From NCBI RefSeq assembly GCF_014779665.1, contig NZ_JACXYY010000004.1:248001-312000 (forward strand): a stretch of 64,000 nt of DNA, written 5' to 3'. The stretch is from Nocardioides hwasunensis (GTDB lineage: Bacteria > Actinomycetota > Actinomycetes > Propionibacteriales > Nocardioidaceae). Shown here in pieces: positions 1 to 9,103 of the stretch (within the stretch, counting starts at the first letter, position 1; each line of letters opens with the position of its first letter). The notes under the pieces were generated by a model. The model saw only the letters and a program-made list of their open reading frames with translations, did not search any database and was not told the origin of the DNA. A program made the translations under genes and the position numbers.

Positions 1-2
1 CG

Positions 3-128
3 GCCGGCGTCTGGGGCCTGGCCGATGTCGGCGCGATCGAGGCCGGACGCCGCGCGGACCTGGTGGTGCTCGACGACGAGCTCGAGGTGGTCCGGGTGAT
101 GCGCGCGGGAGCCTGGGTCGGCCGCTGA
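3..128 (+). CDS. N-acetylglucosamine-6-phosphate deacetylase-like amidohydrolase, C-terminal fragment
   Basis: Only the last 41 residues are in the window; the gene begins upstream. They read as the closing strand of an amidohydrolase: an IEAGRRADLVVLD element followed by VRVMRAGAWV. This is the usual C-terminus of NagA-type deacetylases, where the final beta-strands return to the small beta-sandwich domain. NagA removes the acetyl group from GlcNAc-6-P in amino-sugar catabolism in the cytoplasm. The catalytic metal site lies outside the window, so other amidohydrolases such as imidazolonepropionase or dihydroorotase types cannot be excluded. The gene ends at a strong bidirectional hairpin shared with the converging gene downstream. 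Confidence 0.6.
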   Translation, partial: AGVWGLADVGAIEAGRRADLVVLDDELEVVRVMRAGAWVGR

Positions 129-139
129 GGCACTGCCCG

Positions 140-189
140 GAGACACCACCGGCCCACACCCGCTGAGCGGGGTGGGCCGGCGGCGTCTC
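140..189. terminator. Bidirectional intrinsic terminator between converging genes
   Basis: A long GC-rich inverted repeat has outer arms GAGAC/GTCTC and inner arms GGCCCAC/GTGGGCC and CCCGC/GCGGG around a TGA loop. It is followed by TTTCG on the plus strand. It sits between the NagA-like gene and the large secreted protein on the other strand and can serve both. Confidence 0.75.
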
Positions 190-198
190 TTTCGTGGA

Positions 199-3100
199 TC
201 AGCGCTTGAGCCGCAGCTTGATCCGCTGGGCGGGACCGTCCTCGAAGCGGACCACGAGGACCGCCTTGACGACCGACTTCTTGTTCAGCTTGGCGCGAGC
301 ACGGGTGTTGAGCTTGATCGTCACCCGGCCCCTGTCCTTGGTGCCGAAGTCGAACGTGCCGTCACCCAGCCGCTTGCCGCCTCGCGTGCGGAGCACGGCC
401 CGTCCCTCGCACCCACCGGTGGCGCACTCGAGCATCACTCGCGCCCGGCGCCGGTTGGGCACCGCGTCGACCGGACCCTTGTTCGTCACCGTCGGCTGCG
501 CCGGGGTGGGCGTCGGGGTCGGGGTGGGCGTCGGCGTCGGCGTCGGGGTCGGGGTCGGTGTCGGCGGGTTCGTCGGCTCCGGGTCCGGTGTCGGGTCCGG
601 ATCCACGCCCGGCTCCACGACCTTCAGCTGACCGGTGCCCTGTCCCGGGTCGACGGCGTTGTCGCCGGCGTACTTCGCGACGAGCTCGACCGTGCCGGCC
701 GTGGCGAACGGACCGACCTCGATGCTCGCCTTGCCGTCCACCAGGTCCACCGCCGGCAGGTCCGCGCCGTCGACCGACAGCACCACCTCGCCCGTCGGCG
801 CCGCGGCTGCCGCGGAGGTCACGTCGACCTGCACGGTGGCCTTCTTGCCCGTCTCCACCTCGGCCGGCGCAGTGACGGCCACCTTCGACGCGACGTTCTC
901 CGGGTCGTTGATGTCCATGATCTGCACGTCGCGGTAGTAGACGTTCTCACCGCCGCCGTGGTTCTGCACGCCGATGTACGACGGCCACGTGAGGCGACCG
1001 GTCTCGGCCTCCGGGCTGGTGAAGTCGTTCACCAGGGTGTCGTTGAGGAAGACGCGGATGCGCTTGCCCTCGACCCGGATCTCGTAGTGGTTCCACTGTC
1101 CCACCGGCTTGAGTGCCGTGTTGCGCGCCGCCTCGTCGGCGCCCTGGAAGGTGTAGATCGCACCTGTCGTGCGGTCCGGGGCGTCGGTGGCGTCGATCTG
1201 GATCTCGTAGCCCCGATCCACGGCCACCCACGGGTCACCCGCCGGGTTCGGCGCGTCCCCGTCGTAGCGGGGCGTCGTCTCCGGGTTGGGGAACCCGACG
1301 AACACGCCGCCGTTGTCGTCCTTGGTCAGCTTCCAGTCCAGCTGGAGGGAGTAGTCGTCCTCGATGGGCTCGGAGTGCCAGAGCAGGCCCAGACCACCGT
1401 TGCCCATCAGCGTGCAGTCGGCCTCGCGGGTGAACACCCCCGGACCCGCCATGTTCCAGCCGGTCATGCTCTCGGCGGTGCCGTCGAAGAGCATCCGGTA
1501 GCCCGGGTCGGCCTCCGTGGCCTCGCACGTGTCGGGCTCGATGACCGGGTCGTCGCTGACCCGGAACCAGTCGAAGGTGCCGACCTGGCTGCCGGTGCCG
1601 TTGTAGGCGGCGACGCCGACCTTGGGATCGACGAGCCCGGTGGCCGGGTAGCCCGCGCCCATGGACTTCCAGGTCACGCCCTGGTCGGTGGAGTACCGGC
1701 CCTGGATCGCGGTGCCGGTCGAGACCATCTGCAGCTGCAGCTGGTCAGGAGCGGCCCCCTCGGGCAGGTCGGCGTTCACGTAGACCATGTCGCCGTTGAT
1801 CCGGCGACCGAGCTCGAGCACCCAGTTGCCCTCGGGGCGCTGCATCGCGACGAGCTTGGCGTAGTTGGTCGCACTGGTCCAGGCGACGAGACCGCCCTGC
1901 AGGAAGTCGTCCTTGCCCGACATCGAGACCTGCGTCGTGGCGGCCCAGGGGCCGTCGGCCGGCGCCGGCTGCAGGATGATGTTCTTCGCGTCCACCGCGC
2001 CGCCGGACAGGTCACCGCTCTGTGCGTTGATCTTGAGCTGGCCGTTGCTCAGCGCGACGCCGGTCGACGTCTTGTTGAGGATCGTGCTCCACCGGCAGGT
2101 GTCCAGCGTGGTGCCGTCGAACTCGTCGTCGGCCGTGGGCGTCTGTCCCGGCGCACACGCCTGGCGTGCTCCGAGCTCGAGGTAGTCGAGGTTGACGTTG
2201 CCGTTGTCGCCGGCGTCGCGCTGGATCCTCACGACGTTCTTGCCGGCCTTCAGCTCGATCTGGTCCTCGAGGGTGAGCCAGGTCTTCCACGACCCGCCCG
2301 GCGGCAGCGACATCTTCTTGACGAAGACGTCGTTGACGTAGAGCGACATCGCCTTCGTCTGGTTGGGCTGCGGGTTGGGCCCGTTGGCATAGCCCAGCTT
2401 GACCGCGTGGAACCCGGCGGCGGTGGCGGTGAGGTCGAACGTCACCGCGGTGCCGTCGTTCTCGAAACCACCGACGTAGCCGGTGCCGCTGTAGCCGGCG
2501 TGCTCGGTCTGGACGCGGTTGCCCTGACCGGTGACGGCGCCGTCCTCGGCCTCGACGCGTCCGCCCGTCGGGTCGACGACCCTGACGTGGTCGAGGTTGA
2601 CGTTGCCGTCGTCACCCTGCTCGTAGGCGATCTCGATGCGCGTCACGCCGGCCGGCAGGTTCACACGGGAGGTGAAGGTCCCCCAGGTCTTCCAGTCGGT
2701 GAACGGCGGCAGCGTGATCTGCTGGCGCTGGTCGCCGACGTAGAGGCTCATCTTCTTGGCCTGGTTGGGCTGCGGGTTCGGCCCGTTGGCGTAGCGGATC
2801 TGCAGGTCGTACGCTCCGGCGCGAGGGGCGACGACGTCGACGGCCACGCCCGAGCCGACGGTCTGGATGCCGTCGACGAAGCCGGAGCCGGTGTAGCCCG
2901 CGTGCTCGGTGTCGATGCCGGCCGTGCCGGACAGCTCGCCGTCCTCGAGCTCGTAGATGCCGTCCGGAGCGGGCTCCGGGTCGGGTGCGACGTAGCCGGG
3001 GTAGCTGTTGAGGGTGTACCACGCCTCGGTGCTCCACAGCGACTGCCCGGACGCCGACGAGAACGGGCGGGGCGAGCGCAGGTAGACGACCCGGTCGGGC

Positions 3101-5007
3101 TTCATGCCGGCGACCTGGACGTTGACGGTCTTGCCGTCAGACGACACGGTCGCGCTGGTGACGTCGAGCGTCTCCTCGTCCAGCTTCGGCCCGCCGTACT
3201 GGGCCGTGGCCCGGTAGCGCCACTGCTTGGCCTGGTAGGCGTCGGTCAGGCCGGCGATGGTCGCGGCCGACAGCGGCTCGGTGTACTCGATCTCGAAGCC
3301 ACCCTCGACGACGTCCATGGAGAGCATGTCGAAGGGCACGTCGCCGCTGAGGTCGAGCTTCTGCAGGCCGTAGCGGAGCTTGCCGTTCTGGCCCCAGTTG
3401 CCGCCGGCGCCGAGGCCACCGACGATCAGCTGGCCGTCGTCGCCCGCGAGGACCCGGCTGACGCCGGCCTCGAGGCCCTGGGTCATCCGGAAGAGCGCAC
3501 CCTGGTAGACGTCGTCGACCTTCTCGAGGTCCGCACGCTGGAGTCCGCCGTAGGTGACGTCACCGATGAACATCTGGCCGTCGTAGGGACCGCCCTCGAC
3601 CACGACGGGCGTGCTCGGGGAGTTGGCGATCTCGTTCTGCGGCATCCACAGGACGGGCTTGGTGACCGTCTCGTCGTCGAACTCGCCCGGCCCGCTGGGC
3701 CCGGTGGTGAAGTGGTTGTAGAACTGACCCGGCTTGATCTGGATGAGCTTGTTGGCGGGCAACCAGCCACCCTGGTTGTCGGTCACGAAGATCTCACCCT
3801 GGGGGCCCCAGCCCATGCCGTGCGGGGTGCGGAGGCCGCCGGCGACGTAGTCGATCTTGCCGGTGTCCTTCTCGATGGTGATGTGGGTGCCTCGGTGGTC
3901 GGACCCCTGCGGGACGGTCGTCGCGCCGCCGAGGTTGATCGAGACCGACAGGTTCACGTGGAACTTGCCGTCCTTGTAGAGCATGCCGAAGCCGAACTCG
4001 TGGAAGTTGCCGTCGAAGGGATACTTCGCGATCTCGGCCTTGGTCTCGAAGACGCCGTCGCTGTCAGCGTCGACGAGCTTGACCAGCCCCGTCTTTTCCG
4101 AGACGTAGATGTCGCCGTCGACGACCTTGATGCCCTGCGGCTCCTTGAGGCCCTCGGCGATCTTGGTGCGGGTGACCTCGCCGGGCGCTGCGGCGTCCTT
4201 GACGCCTTCGAGCCGGTAGAGCTCGCCGAGCGAGACGTTGCCCTGGTCGTTGCCGTTGCCGCCCCAGGTGAGGACGAGCAGGTCGTCGCCCATCCACTCG
4301 AGACCGGTGACCTGCGGCTCGAAGCCGTCCGGGCGCAGGTTGACCAGGTCGTAGGCGGGGTTGACCGAGCCGAGCTGGAGGCCGTCGCCCTCGGAGTCGT
4401 CCTGGCCCTCGCACTGCTTGAAGCCCGGAGCCGTCACGCGGGTCACGCCGGCCTCGGTGCTGAGCACCGAGGTCGGGACGGCGGAGAACGAGGTGTCGCC
4501 GGGCTTCTGCCACTGGAGCGTGAGGCGCTCGCCGCCGCCGGCCTCGAAGTAGTTGACGCGCAGGGCGTGCACCCCGGCGGTGAGGGTGACCGACCCGTCC
4601 TTGGGCGTGTCGCCGTGGAGACCGTCGTGGTCGACGACCTGCTGGCCGTCGATGAGCAGCTCCGAGCCGTCGTCGCTGATCAGCCGGAACATGTAGGTGC
4701 CGGCCGTGTCGATGCTCAGGTTGGCCAGCACGTGGACGACGAAGTTGTCCTGGAGCCCACCGAAGTCGGCCGGGGAGCTCCAGTCGATCGTCTGCTTGAG
4801 CTGGTCGACGTTGGGCGTCTGCCCGGACTTGATGTCGCACAACGCCGAGATCGGCGCACCGAGCTGGAAGGCGCGCATCGTGACGCCGGGCTCGTCACCG
4901 GCGGGGATCGCGAACGCGACCGCTCCCACGCCTGCGACGAGGACGCCGGACAGACCGGCGGCCAGTGCGCGCAACCGACCGCGCGCGGAGAAGGGGGACT
5001 TCGACAC
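199..5007 (-). CDS. Very large secreted multidomain carbohydrate-active protein (PA14, sugar-dehydrogenase-type propeller, two CBM6/35-like modules, DUF1080)
   Basis: This 1602-residue secreted protein starts at GTG 5007, chosen because AGGAGG lies six bases upstream. A basic N-terminus and a hydrophobic Sec signal fill residues 1-33. Approximate domain order: PA14 (50-175), a six-bladed propeller of the PQQ-type sugar/sorbosone dehydrogenase fold (215-640), two related CBM6/CBM35-like modules (690-820 and 830-950, both with YANGPNPQPNQ), a concanavalin-like DUF1349-type domain (960-1150), a DUF1080 domain (1170-1360), an Ig-like Big repeat, a proline-threonine linker, and a lysine/arginine-rich C-terminal domain. 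DUF1080 proteins are linked to hydrolysis of 3-keto-glycosides and propellers of this kind to sugar oxidation, so extracellular polysaccharide degradation is a reasonable inference. No LPXTG or other sorting signal is seen. The exact substrate is unknown. Confidence 0.85.
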   Translation of the reverse strand: MSKSPFSARGRLRALAAGLSGVLVAGVGAVAFAIPAGDEPGVTMRAFQLGAPISALCDIKSGQTPNVDQLKQTIDWSSPADFGGLQDNFVVHVLANLSIDTAGTYMFRLISDDGSELLIDGQQVVDHDGLHGDTPKDGSVTLTAGVHALRVNYFEAGGGERLTLQWQKPGDTSFSAVPTSVLSTEAGVTRVTAPGFKQCEGQDDSEGDGLQLGSVNPAYDLVNLRPDGFEPQVTGLEWMGDDLLVLTWGGNGNDQGNVSLGELYRLEGVKDAAAPGEVTRTKIAEGLKEPQGIKVVDGDIYVSEKTGLVKLVDADSDGVFETKAEIAKYPFDGNFHEFGFGMLYKDGKFHVNLSVSINLGGATTVPQGSDHRGTHITIEKDTGKIDYVAGGLRTPHGMGWGPQGEIFVTDNQGGWLPANKLIQIKPGQFYNHFTTGPSGPGEFDDETVTKPVLWMPQNEIANSPSTPVVVEGGPYDGQMFIGDVTYGGLQRADLEKVDDVYQGALFRMTQGLEAGVSRVLAGDDGQLIVGGLGAGGNWGQNGKLRYGLQKLDLSGDVPFDMLSMDVVEGGFEIEYTEPLSAATIAGLTDAYQAKQWRYRATAQYGGPKLDEETLDVTSATVSSDGKTVNVQVAGMKPDRVVYLRSPRPFSSASGQSLWSTEAWYTLNSYPGYVAPDPEPAPDGIYELEDGELSGTAGIDTEHAGYTGSGFVDGIQTVGSGVAVDVVAPRAGAYDLQIRYANGPNPQPNQAKKMSLYVGDQRQQITLPPFTDWKTWGTFTSRVNLPAGVTRIEIAYEQGDDGNVNLDHVRVVDPTGGRVEAEDGAVTGQGNRVQTEHAGYSGTGYVGGFENDGTAVTFDLTATAAGFHAVKLGYANGPNPQPNQTKAMSLYVNDVFVKKMSLPPGGSWKTWLTLEDQIELKAGKNVVRIQRDAGDNGNVNLDYLELGARQACAPGQTPTADDEFDGTTLDTCRWSTILNKTSTGVALSNGQLKINAQSGDLSGGAVDAKNIILQPAPADGPWAATTQVSMSGKDDFLQGGLVAWTSATNYAKLVAMQRPEGNWVLELGRRINGDMVYVNADLPEGAAPDQLQLQMVSTGTAIQGRYSTDQGVTWKSMGAGYPATGLVDPKVGVAAYNGTGSQVGTFDWFRVSDDPVIEPDTCEATEADPGYRMLFDGTAESMTGWNMAGPGVFTREADCTLMGNGGLGLLWHSEPIEDDYSLQLDWKLTKDDNGGVFVGFPNPETTPRYDGDAPNPAGDPWVAVDRGYEIQIDATDAPDRTTGAIYTFQGADEAARNTALKPVGQWNHYEIRVEGKRIRVFLNDTLVNDFTSPEAETGRLTWPSYIGVQNHGGGENVYYRDVQIMDINDPENVASKVAVTAPAEVETGKKATVQVDVTSAAAAAPTGEVVLSVDGADLPAVDLVDGKASIEVGPFATAGTVELVAKYAGDNAVDPGQGTGQLKVVEPGVDPDPTPDPEPTNPPTPTPTPTPTPTPTPTPTPTPAQPTVTNKGPVDAVPNRRRARVMLECATGGCEGRAVLRTRGGKRLGDGTFDFGTKDRGRVTIKLNTRARAKLNKKSVVKAVLVVRFEDGPAQRIKLRLKR

Positions 5008-5127
5008 CTGGAACCTCCTGGAACCCGGCGGGCGGCCGGGACGCATGTGACGACGCTCACCCTAGGTCCGATCTGGCGTAATGGGAACAACTTTTGTTTG
5101 CCAATCGTCAAAAGGGGTGAGGGCCAC

Positions 5128-5133
5128 TACAGT
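5128..5133 (+). promoter_or_regulatory. Leaderless -10 element for the MMPL gene
   Basis: TACAGT lies six bases before the GTG at 5140. No ribosome binding site is seen at a usable distance, so transcription probably starts at the G of the start codon. Confidence 0.55.
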
Positions 5134-5139
5134 CACCCC

Positions 5140-7299
5140 GTGCTCGAGACCGTGGGACGCCGCCTGCACCGGTGGCGGCGATGGGTGCTCGCGACGTGGG
5201 CCGTCGCGGTCGTGCTGGGTGCGGTCCTCGGTGGATCGGTCTTCGACCTGGCTGAGGCGCCCGATCCGCTGCGCCGTGACGCCGAGTCCGCCCAGCTGCA
5301 GCAGCGCCTCGACTCCGTCGACCCGGAGGGCGAGCTGGTGGTGGCCGTGCTGTCGGGCACCGACATCTACGCCGTGGACCTCATCGACGAGGCCAGTCGG
5401 GTGCTGCACGACGTGGCCGAGGTGCCCGACGTGGTCGAGGTGCGCGACCCCTGGACGACCGGGGCGCAGGACCTCGTCGCGCCCGGCCAGACCAGCACGG
5501 TCGTCACGGTGGAGATCGACCCCACCGTCGACGACGACCGAGCACTCGCCGCGGTCGGGCGGGTGGATGCGGCGCTGCGACGGGTCCCGATGCCCGAGGT
5601 CCTGGTCGGCGGACCGGCACTCGCCGAAGAGGCGTTCGCGGACCAGGCCGTCCAGGACGCCGCGCGGGGCGAGGGTGTCGCGATCGTCGTGCTGCTCGCG
5701 GTGCTGACGCTCGTGCTCGGCGGGCTCGTCGCCGGCGCGTTGCCCGTGATCACCGCACTCGGCTCGGTCTGCCTCGCGTTGCTGTCCCTGTCCGGGCTGG
5801 CCCGGGTGACCCCGGTCAGCGACTACTCCGTCAACGTCGTCACGCTCCTCGGCCTCGGCCTGGCCGTGGACTACTCCCTGCTCGTGCTCGGACGGTTCCG
5901 CGAGGAACGGGCCGCGGCCTCCGGGCGTACGCAGCTGGGTGAGGTGCTGGGCCGCACCCTGGCCACCTCAGGTCGCACGGTGCTCGTCTCGGGGCTGACG
6001 GTCGCCACGGCACTGGCCGGGCTCCTCCTGCTGGCCGACCCGGTGCTCTCCCCGATGGCGATCGGTGGCCTGGTCGCGGTGCTGGGGGCCACCGTGGCAG
6101 GCCTCACGCTCACCCCTGTGCTGATCTCGGTCGGCCATGCCCGCATCCCGCCACCTGCGAAGGACCGGCTGCTCGGCGGCACCCCCAGCGCGCACGCGCT
6201 CCTGCCTCGCCTCGCCCGCGTCGCCCAGCGCCGACCCTGGCCGGTCCTGGCGGGATGCATCGCGCTGCTGCTCCTCCTCAGCGCCCCCCTGCTGAGCCTC
6301 GACCTGCGCAACTCCGACACCCGCTCCCTGCCGCGTGACAGCGAGCCCCGCCTCGTGCAGGCCACGATCGAGCGCGACTTCCCCGACCTGATCGCCACGC
6401 CGGTCACGGTCCTGGTCGACGCGGCCTTCGACTCGGCGCAGACCGCGGAGGCGATGGCCCGGCTGGCCGCCCTCCCCGGCGTGGCCGACGTCCTCCTCCT
6501 CGACCCGCTGCCGGACGACACGACCCGGCTCGTGGTCGAGCCGGAGCCCGATGCCGCGGGCGACTACGACGGGCCGCAGGCGCAGGACCTCGTACGCCGG
6601 GTGCGTGCCGCCCCGCTCGGCGCGGAGGCGCTGGTGGGCGGGCCGACGGCGGAGCTGGTCGACACCCGCGACGCCCTCGGCGACCGCGCACCCGTGGCGA
6701 TCCTGGTCGTCGCCCTCCTCACCGCCGTGCTGCTGGGTCGTCTCACCCGATCCGTCGTCGTGCCGCTGAAGGCGGTCGCGATGAACCTGCTGTCCCTCGC
6801 TGCCACGCTGGGTGTGGTGGTCGCGGTGTTCCAGTGGGGCTGGGGGTCGTCGTTGCTCCGCTTCGACTCGTGGGGGGCGCTCGACGTCACCACTCCCCTG
6901 CTGCTGTTCATGTTCGCCTTCGGGCTGTCCATGGACTACCACGTCTTCCTCGTCTCCCGGATCCGCGAGTCGTGGGACGAGGCCCGGGCCGAGGCCGCGC
7001 GACCCCGCCGCCGCGCGAGCAGGGGAAAGGCCCGTGACGACGACCCGCGGGCCCTCAGCGACCGGGCGGTGCTCGACGGGATCACCGCGTCCGGGCCGGT
7101 GGTGAGCCTCGCCGCAGTGGCGATCACCATCGTCTTCCTCGGCTTCGTCGCCGGTGAGCTCACCGCGGTGAAGGAGATCGGCGTGGGGATGACCGTGGCG
7201 GTCCTGCTGGACGTGACGATCGTGCGCGGACTGATGCTGCCCGCCGCGATGACGCTGCTGGGCCGCTGGAACTGGTGGCTGCCGGGCCGGTCGGGCTAG
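5140..7299 (+). CDS. MMPL/RND-family membrane transporter
   Basis: A 719-residue inner-membrane protein with the duplicated MMPL layout: one membrane helix, an extracytoplasmic domain, five or six helices, then the same again. The signatures GLGLAVDYSLLVLGRFREE in the first half and FAFGLSMDYHVFLVSRIRE in the second carry the Asp-Tyr pair used in proton relay. Such proteins export lipids or hydrophobic compounds using the proton gradient; the substrate here is not evident. The GTG at 5140 is favoured by the upstream TACAGT; GTG 5152 is an alternative. The open frame extends far upstream, but that part is antisense to the large secreted protein. The gene shares its TAG stop, inside a CTAG palindrome, with the converging small gene. 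Confidence 0.88.
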   Translation: MLETVGRRLHRWRRWVLATWAVAVVLGAVLGGSVFDLAEAPDPLRRDAESAQLQQRLDSVDPEGELVVAVLSGTDIYAVDLIDEASRVLHDVAEVPDVVEVRDPWTTGAQDLVAPGQTSTVVTVEIDPTVDDDRALAAVGRVDAALRRVPMPEVLVGGPALAEEAFADQAVQDAARGEGVAIVVLLAVLTLVLGGLVAGALPVITALGSVCLALLSLSGLARVTPVSDYSVNVVTLLGLGLAVDYSLLVLGRFREERAAASGRTQLGEVLGRTLATSGRTVLVSGLTVATALAGLLLLADPVLSPMAIGGLVAVLGATVAGLTLTPVLISVGHARIPPPAKDRLLGGTPSAHALLPRLARVAQRRPWPVLAGCIALLLLLSAPLLSLDLRNSDTRSLPRDSEPRLVQATIERDFPDLIATPVTVLVDAAFDSAQTAEAMARLAALPGVADVLLLDPLPDDTTRLVVEPEPDAAGDYDGPQAQDLVRRVRAAPLGAEALVGGPTAELVDTRDALGDRAPVAILVVALLTAVLLGRLTRSVVVPLKAVAMNLLSLAATLGVVVAVFQWGWGSSLLRFDSWGALDVTTPLLLFMFAFGLSMDYHVFLVSRIRESWDEARAEAARPRRRASRGKARDDDPRALSDRAVLDGITASGPVVSLAAVAITIVFLGFVAGELTAVKEIGVGMTVAVLLDVTIVRGLMLPAAMTLLGRWNWWLPGRSG

Positions 7300-7541
7300 C
7301 CCTGCTTGTCGGTCTCCGGCTGCTCCGCCGAGCGGTCGACCGGCTCGTCGCCGTAGAGGCCGGCGTCCTTGGCAGCCTGCGCCTTGCGCAGCTGCTTGAC
7401 CAGGCTGAACGCGATGACCACGACCGCGAGGATCATGAACATCCACACCGCGAAGCCCAGTGGACCGGCCTTGACCTCGTTGGGCTTGGGCGTCGGGTCG
7501 TCCAGGAAGGTGATGATCAGCAGGTCGAGCATGAGGACCAC
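7296..7541 (-). CDS. Small single-pass membrane protein downstream of mca
   Basis: About 81 residues: a short N-terminus, one strong membrane helix (FAVWMFMILAVVVIAFSLV), then a charged tail ending QPETDKQG. GTG 7541 and ATG 7532 are both possible starts. It follows mca by 15 bases on the same strand and is probably co-transcribed. In mycobacteria a small gene also sits beside mca, so the pairing may be conserved. No function can be assigned. The stop codon overlaps that of the MMPL gene on the other strand. Confidence 0.7.
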   Translation of the reverse strand: MVLMLDLLIITFLDDPTPKPNEVKAGPLGFAVWMFMILAVVVIAFSLVKQLRKAQAAKDAGLYGDEPVDRSAEQPETDKQG

Positions 7542-7556
7542 TCTCTCACCGGATCG

Positions 7557-8459
7557 TCACGGAGCGGGAGTCGGGATGCCCGCGAACAGGTCGTCCTCCG
7601 GCAGGCTGCTCTCCACGGTCGACTCGACGAGCTCGTAGTCCTCGGTCGGCCAGGTGTTCTGCTGGATCTCGCGCGGGATCGCGAACCACATGCCGTCGGG
7701 ATCGATCTGTGTCGCGTGCGCCAGCAGCGCCTGGTCCCGCACCCCGAAGTAGTCGCCGCAGGGCACCTTGGTGGTGATCCGGTCGTCCCAGTCGGGCTCG
7801 CGCTCCCACTTCTCGAGGCGCTCGGCGTACGGCGACTCGAGGTCGTGGGCGAGCATCGCCTCGTGCAGGGCGTTGGTCTTCGCCCAGCTCCAGCCGTGGT
7901 GGTAGTAGAGCTTCATCGGCTGCCAGGGCTCCCCCGCGTCGGGGAACCGGTCCGGGTCCCCGGCCGCGTGGTAGGCGGCGACGGAGACCTCGTGGCAGCG
8001 GATGTGGTCGGGGTGCGGGTAGCCGCCGCGCTCGTCGTAGGTCGTGACCACGTGGGGGCGGAACACACGGATCAGCCGCACCAGGCGCTCGGTGGACTCC
8101 TCGAGCGGGACGAGCGCGAAGCAGCCCTCGGGCAGCGGCGGCTTGGGGTCGCCCTCGGGCCAGCCGGAGTCGACGAAGCCGAGCCAGTCCTGCCGGATGC
8201 CGAGGATGTCGCGGGCCCGCTCCATCTCCTGGCGACGGATCTCGGTGATGTTGTCCCACACCTCGGGGCGGTCCATCTTGGCGTTGAGGACCGAGCCCCG
8301 CTCACCGCCGGTGCAGGTGACGACGTGGACGTCGATCCCCTCCGCGACGTACCTGGCCGTGGAGGCCGCCCCCTTGCTCGACTCGTCGTCGGGGTGGGCG
8401 TGCACGTGCATGAGCCGGAGTCCGGCGCTGGACCGGTCGACGACGGAGGGCTGGGGCAT
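7557..8459 (-). CDS. mca: Mycothiol S-conjugate amidase
   Basis: This 300-residue cytoplasmic zinc amidase belongs to the LmbE/PIG-L fold. It cleaves mycothiol conjugates of electrophiles, releasing a mercapturic acid for export and GlcN-Ins for mycothiol recycling. The zinc motif AHPDDE is at residues 21-26. Mca rather than the deacetylase MshB is supported by the length, the TGGERGSVLN segment after the first strand, and the neighbours DUF4307 and greA, which flank mca in mycobacteria. ATG 8459 is preferred over the GTG/ATG eight codons upstream because TAGACT lies seven bases before it, giving a leaderless start. It is transcribed divergently from the DUF4307 gene across only 38 bases. Confidence 0.9.
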   Translation of the reverse strand: MPQPSVVDRSSAGLRLMHVHAHPDDESSKGAASTARYVAEGIDVHVVTCTGGERGSVLNAKMDRPEVWDNITEIRRQEMERARDILGIRQDWLGFVDSGWPEGDPKPPLPEGCFALVPLEESTERLVRLIRVFRPHVVTTYDERGGYPHPDHIRCHEVSVAAYHAAGDPDRFPDAGEPWQPMKLYYHHGWSWAKTNALHEAMLAHDLESPYAERLEKWEREPDWDDRITTKVPCGDYFGVRDQALLAHATQIDPDGMWFAIPREIQQNTWPTEDYELVESTVESSLPEDDLFAGIPTPAP

Positions 8460-8466
8460 GGTCCTG

Positions 8467-8472
8467 AGTCTA
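8467..8472 (-). promoter_or_regulatory. Leaderless -10 element for mca
   Basis: Read on the minus strand this is TAGACT, seven bases before ATG 8459. It is one half of a compact divergent promoter. Confidence 0.55.
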
Positions 8473-8484
8473 GGAGGGCCCACT

Positions 8485-8490
8485 TACGCT
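8485..8490 (+). promoter_or_regulatory. Leaderless -10 element for the DUF4307 gene
   Basis: TACGCT, seven bases before GTG 8498. Together with TAGACT on the other strand it puts two back-to-back -10 boxes within 24 bases. Confidence 0.55.
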
Positions 8491-8497
8491 TCAGTGC

Positions 8498-8890
8498 GTG
8501 ACCACCGACCTCGCCGATCGCTACGGCGCGCCCTCGCGGTTGCGACGCCCGGTGACCATCGGCGTCGCGGCCTTCCTCGCCGTCGTCGGCCTCACCTGGC
8601 TCGGCTGGACGGTGTGGTTCCACACGACCCCCGCAGTGACCTCGGAGCTGGTCTCCTTCGACGTGACCGACAACAACCACGTCTCGGCGCGGCTCGACGT
8701 GCGCCTCGGCGACCCCGACGTCGACGCCACCTGCCGGCTGCGGGCCTACGCCGAGGACCACAACACCGTCGGCGACCTCGCCTTCACGCCGACGCCGGGC
8801 AGCAACGAGGTCGTGATCCGCACCGAGCGTCGCGCCACCACGGTGGAGAAGCTCGGCTGCTCGGCCGAGGGCCAGCCCCGCCCCCGCTGA
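8498..8890 (+). CDS. DUF4307 membrane-anchored protein
   Basis: A 130-residue protein with a short cytoplasmic N-terminus, one membrane helix (about residues 19-42, VTIGVAAFLAVVGLTWLGWTV) and an exported beta-rich domain with two cysteines in CRLRAYAE and LGCSAEG. This matches the DUF4307 family found between mca and greA in actinobacteria (Rv1081c in M. tuberculosis, from memory). The function is unknown. The position argues for a link to thiol or electrophile stress, but that is inference. Confidence 0.8.
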   Translation: MTTDLADRYGAPSRLRRPVTIGVAAFLAVVGLTWLGWTVWFHTTPAVTSELVSFDVTDNNHVSARLDVRLGDPDVDATCRLRAYAEDHNTVGDLAFTPTPGSNEVVIRTERRATTVEKLGCSAEGQPRPR

Positions 8891-8933
8891 CCCCCCCTCG
8901 GGCGCGCGACCTGCACTTTGCCGCCCGTCTTGC

Positions 8934-8939
8934 TAGCCT
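8934..8939 (+). promoter_or_regulatory. Candidate -10 element of greA
   Basis: TAGCCT, preceded at 17 bases by CTGCAC (8911-8916), in the 213-base gap before greA. This would leave a 5' leader of about 155 bases. The -35 match is poor. Confidence 0.3.
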
Positions 8940-9103
8940 GTCGGTCTGCCCGTCTGGCAGCGCTGGCCCACGTCTGCGGCCGCGCTGACTCCGATCGGAC
9001 GGAAGAGAGAACCACCGACCAGGTGCGGTTGCGCTGTGGCACACCCCCGGCACACCGCGTCGACGTACCACCTTGATTGCCTACGTGAAGCAGGAGTAGT
9101 GAC

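Noticed and set aside
500..570. GGTCGGGGT-type tandem repeats
   Set aside because: They encode the proline-threonine linker of the large secreted protein and need no separate explanation.
172..5139. A continuous plus-strand frame of about 1650 codons fused to the MMPL gene
   Set aside because: It is the complement of the large secreted protein; its composition (RHRRLRRGG runs) is that of a shadow frame, and the MMPL gene has its own start at 5140.
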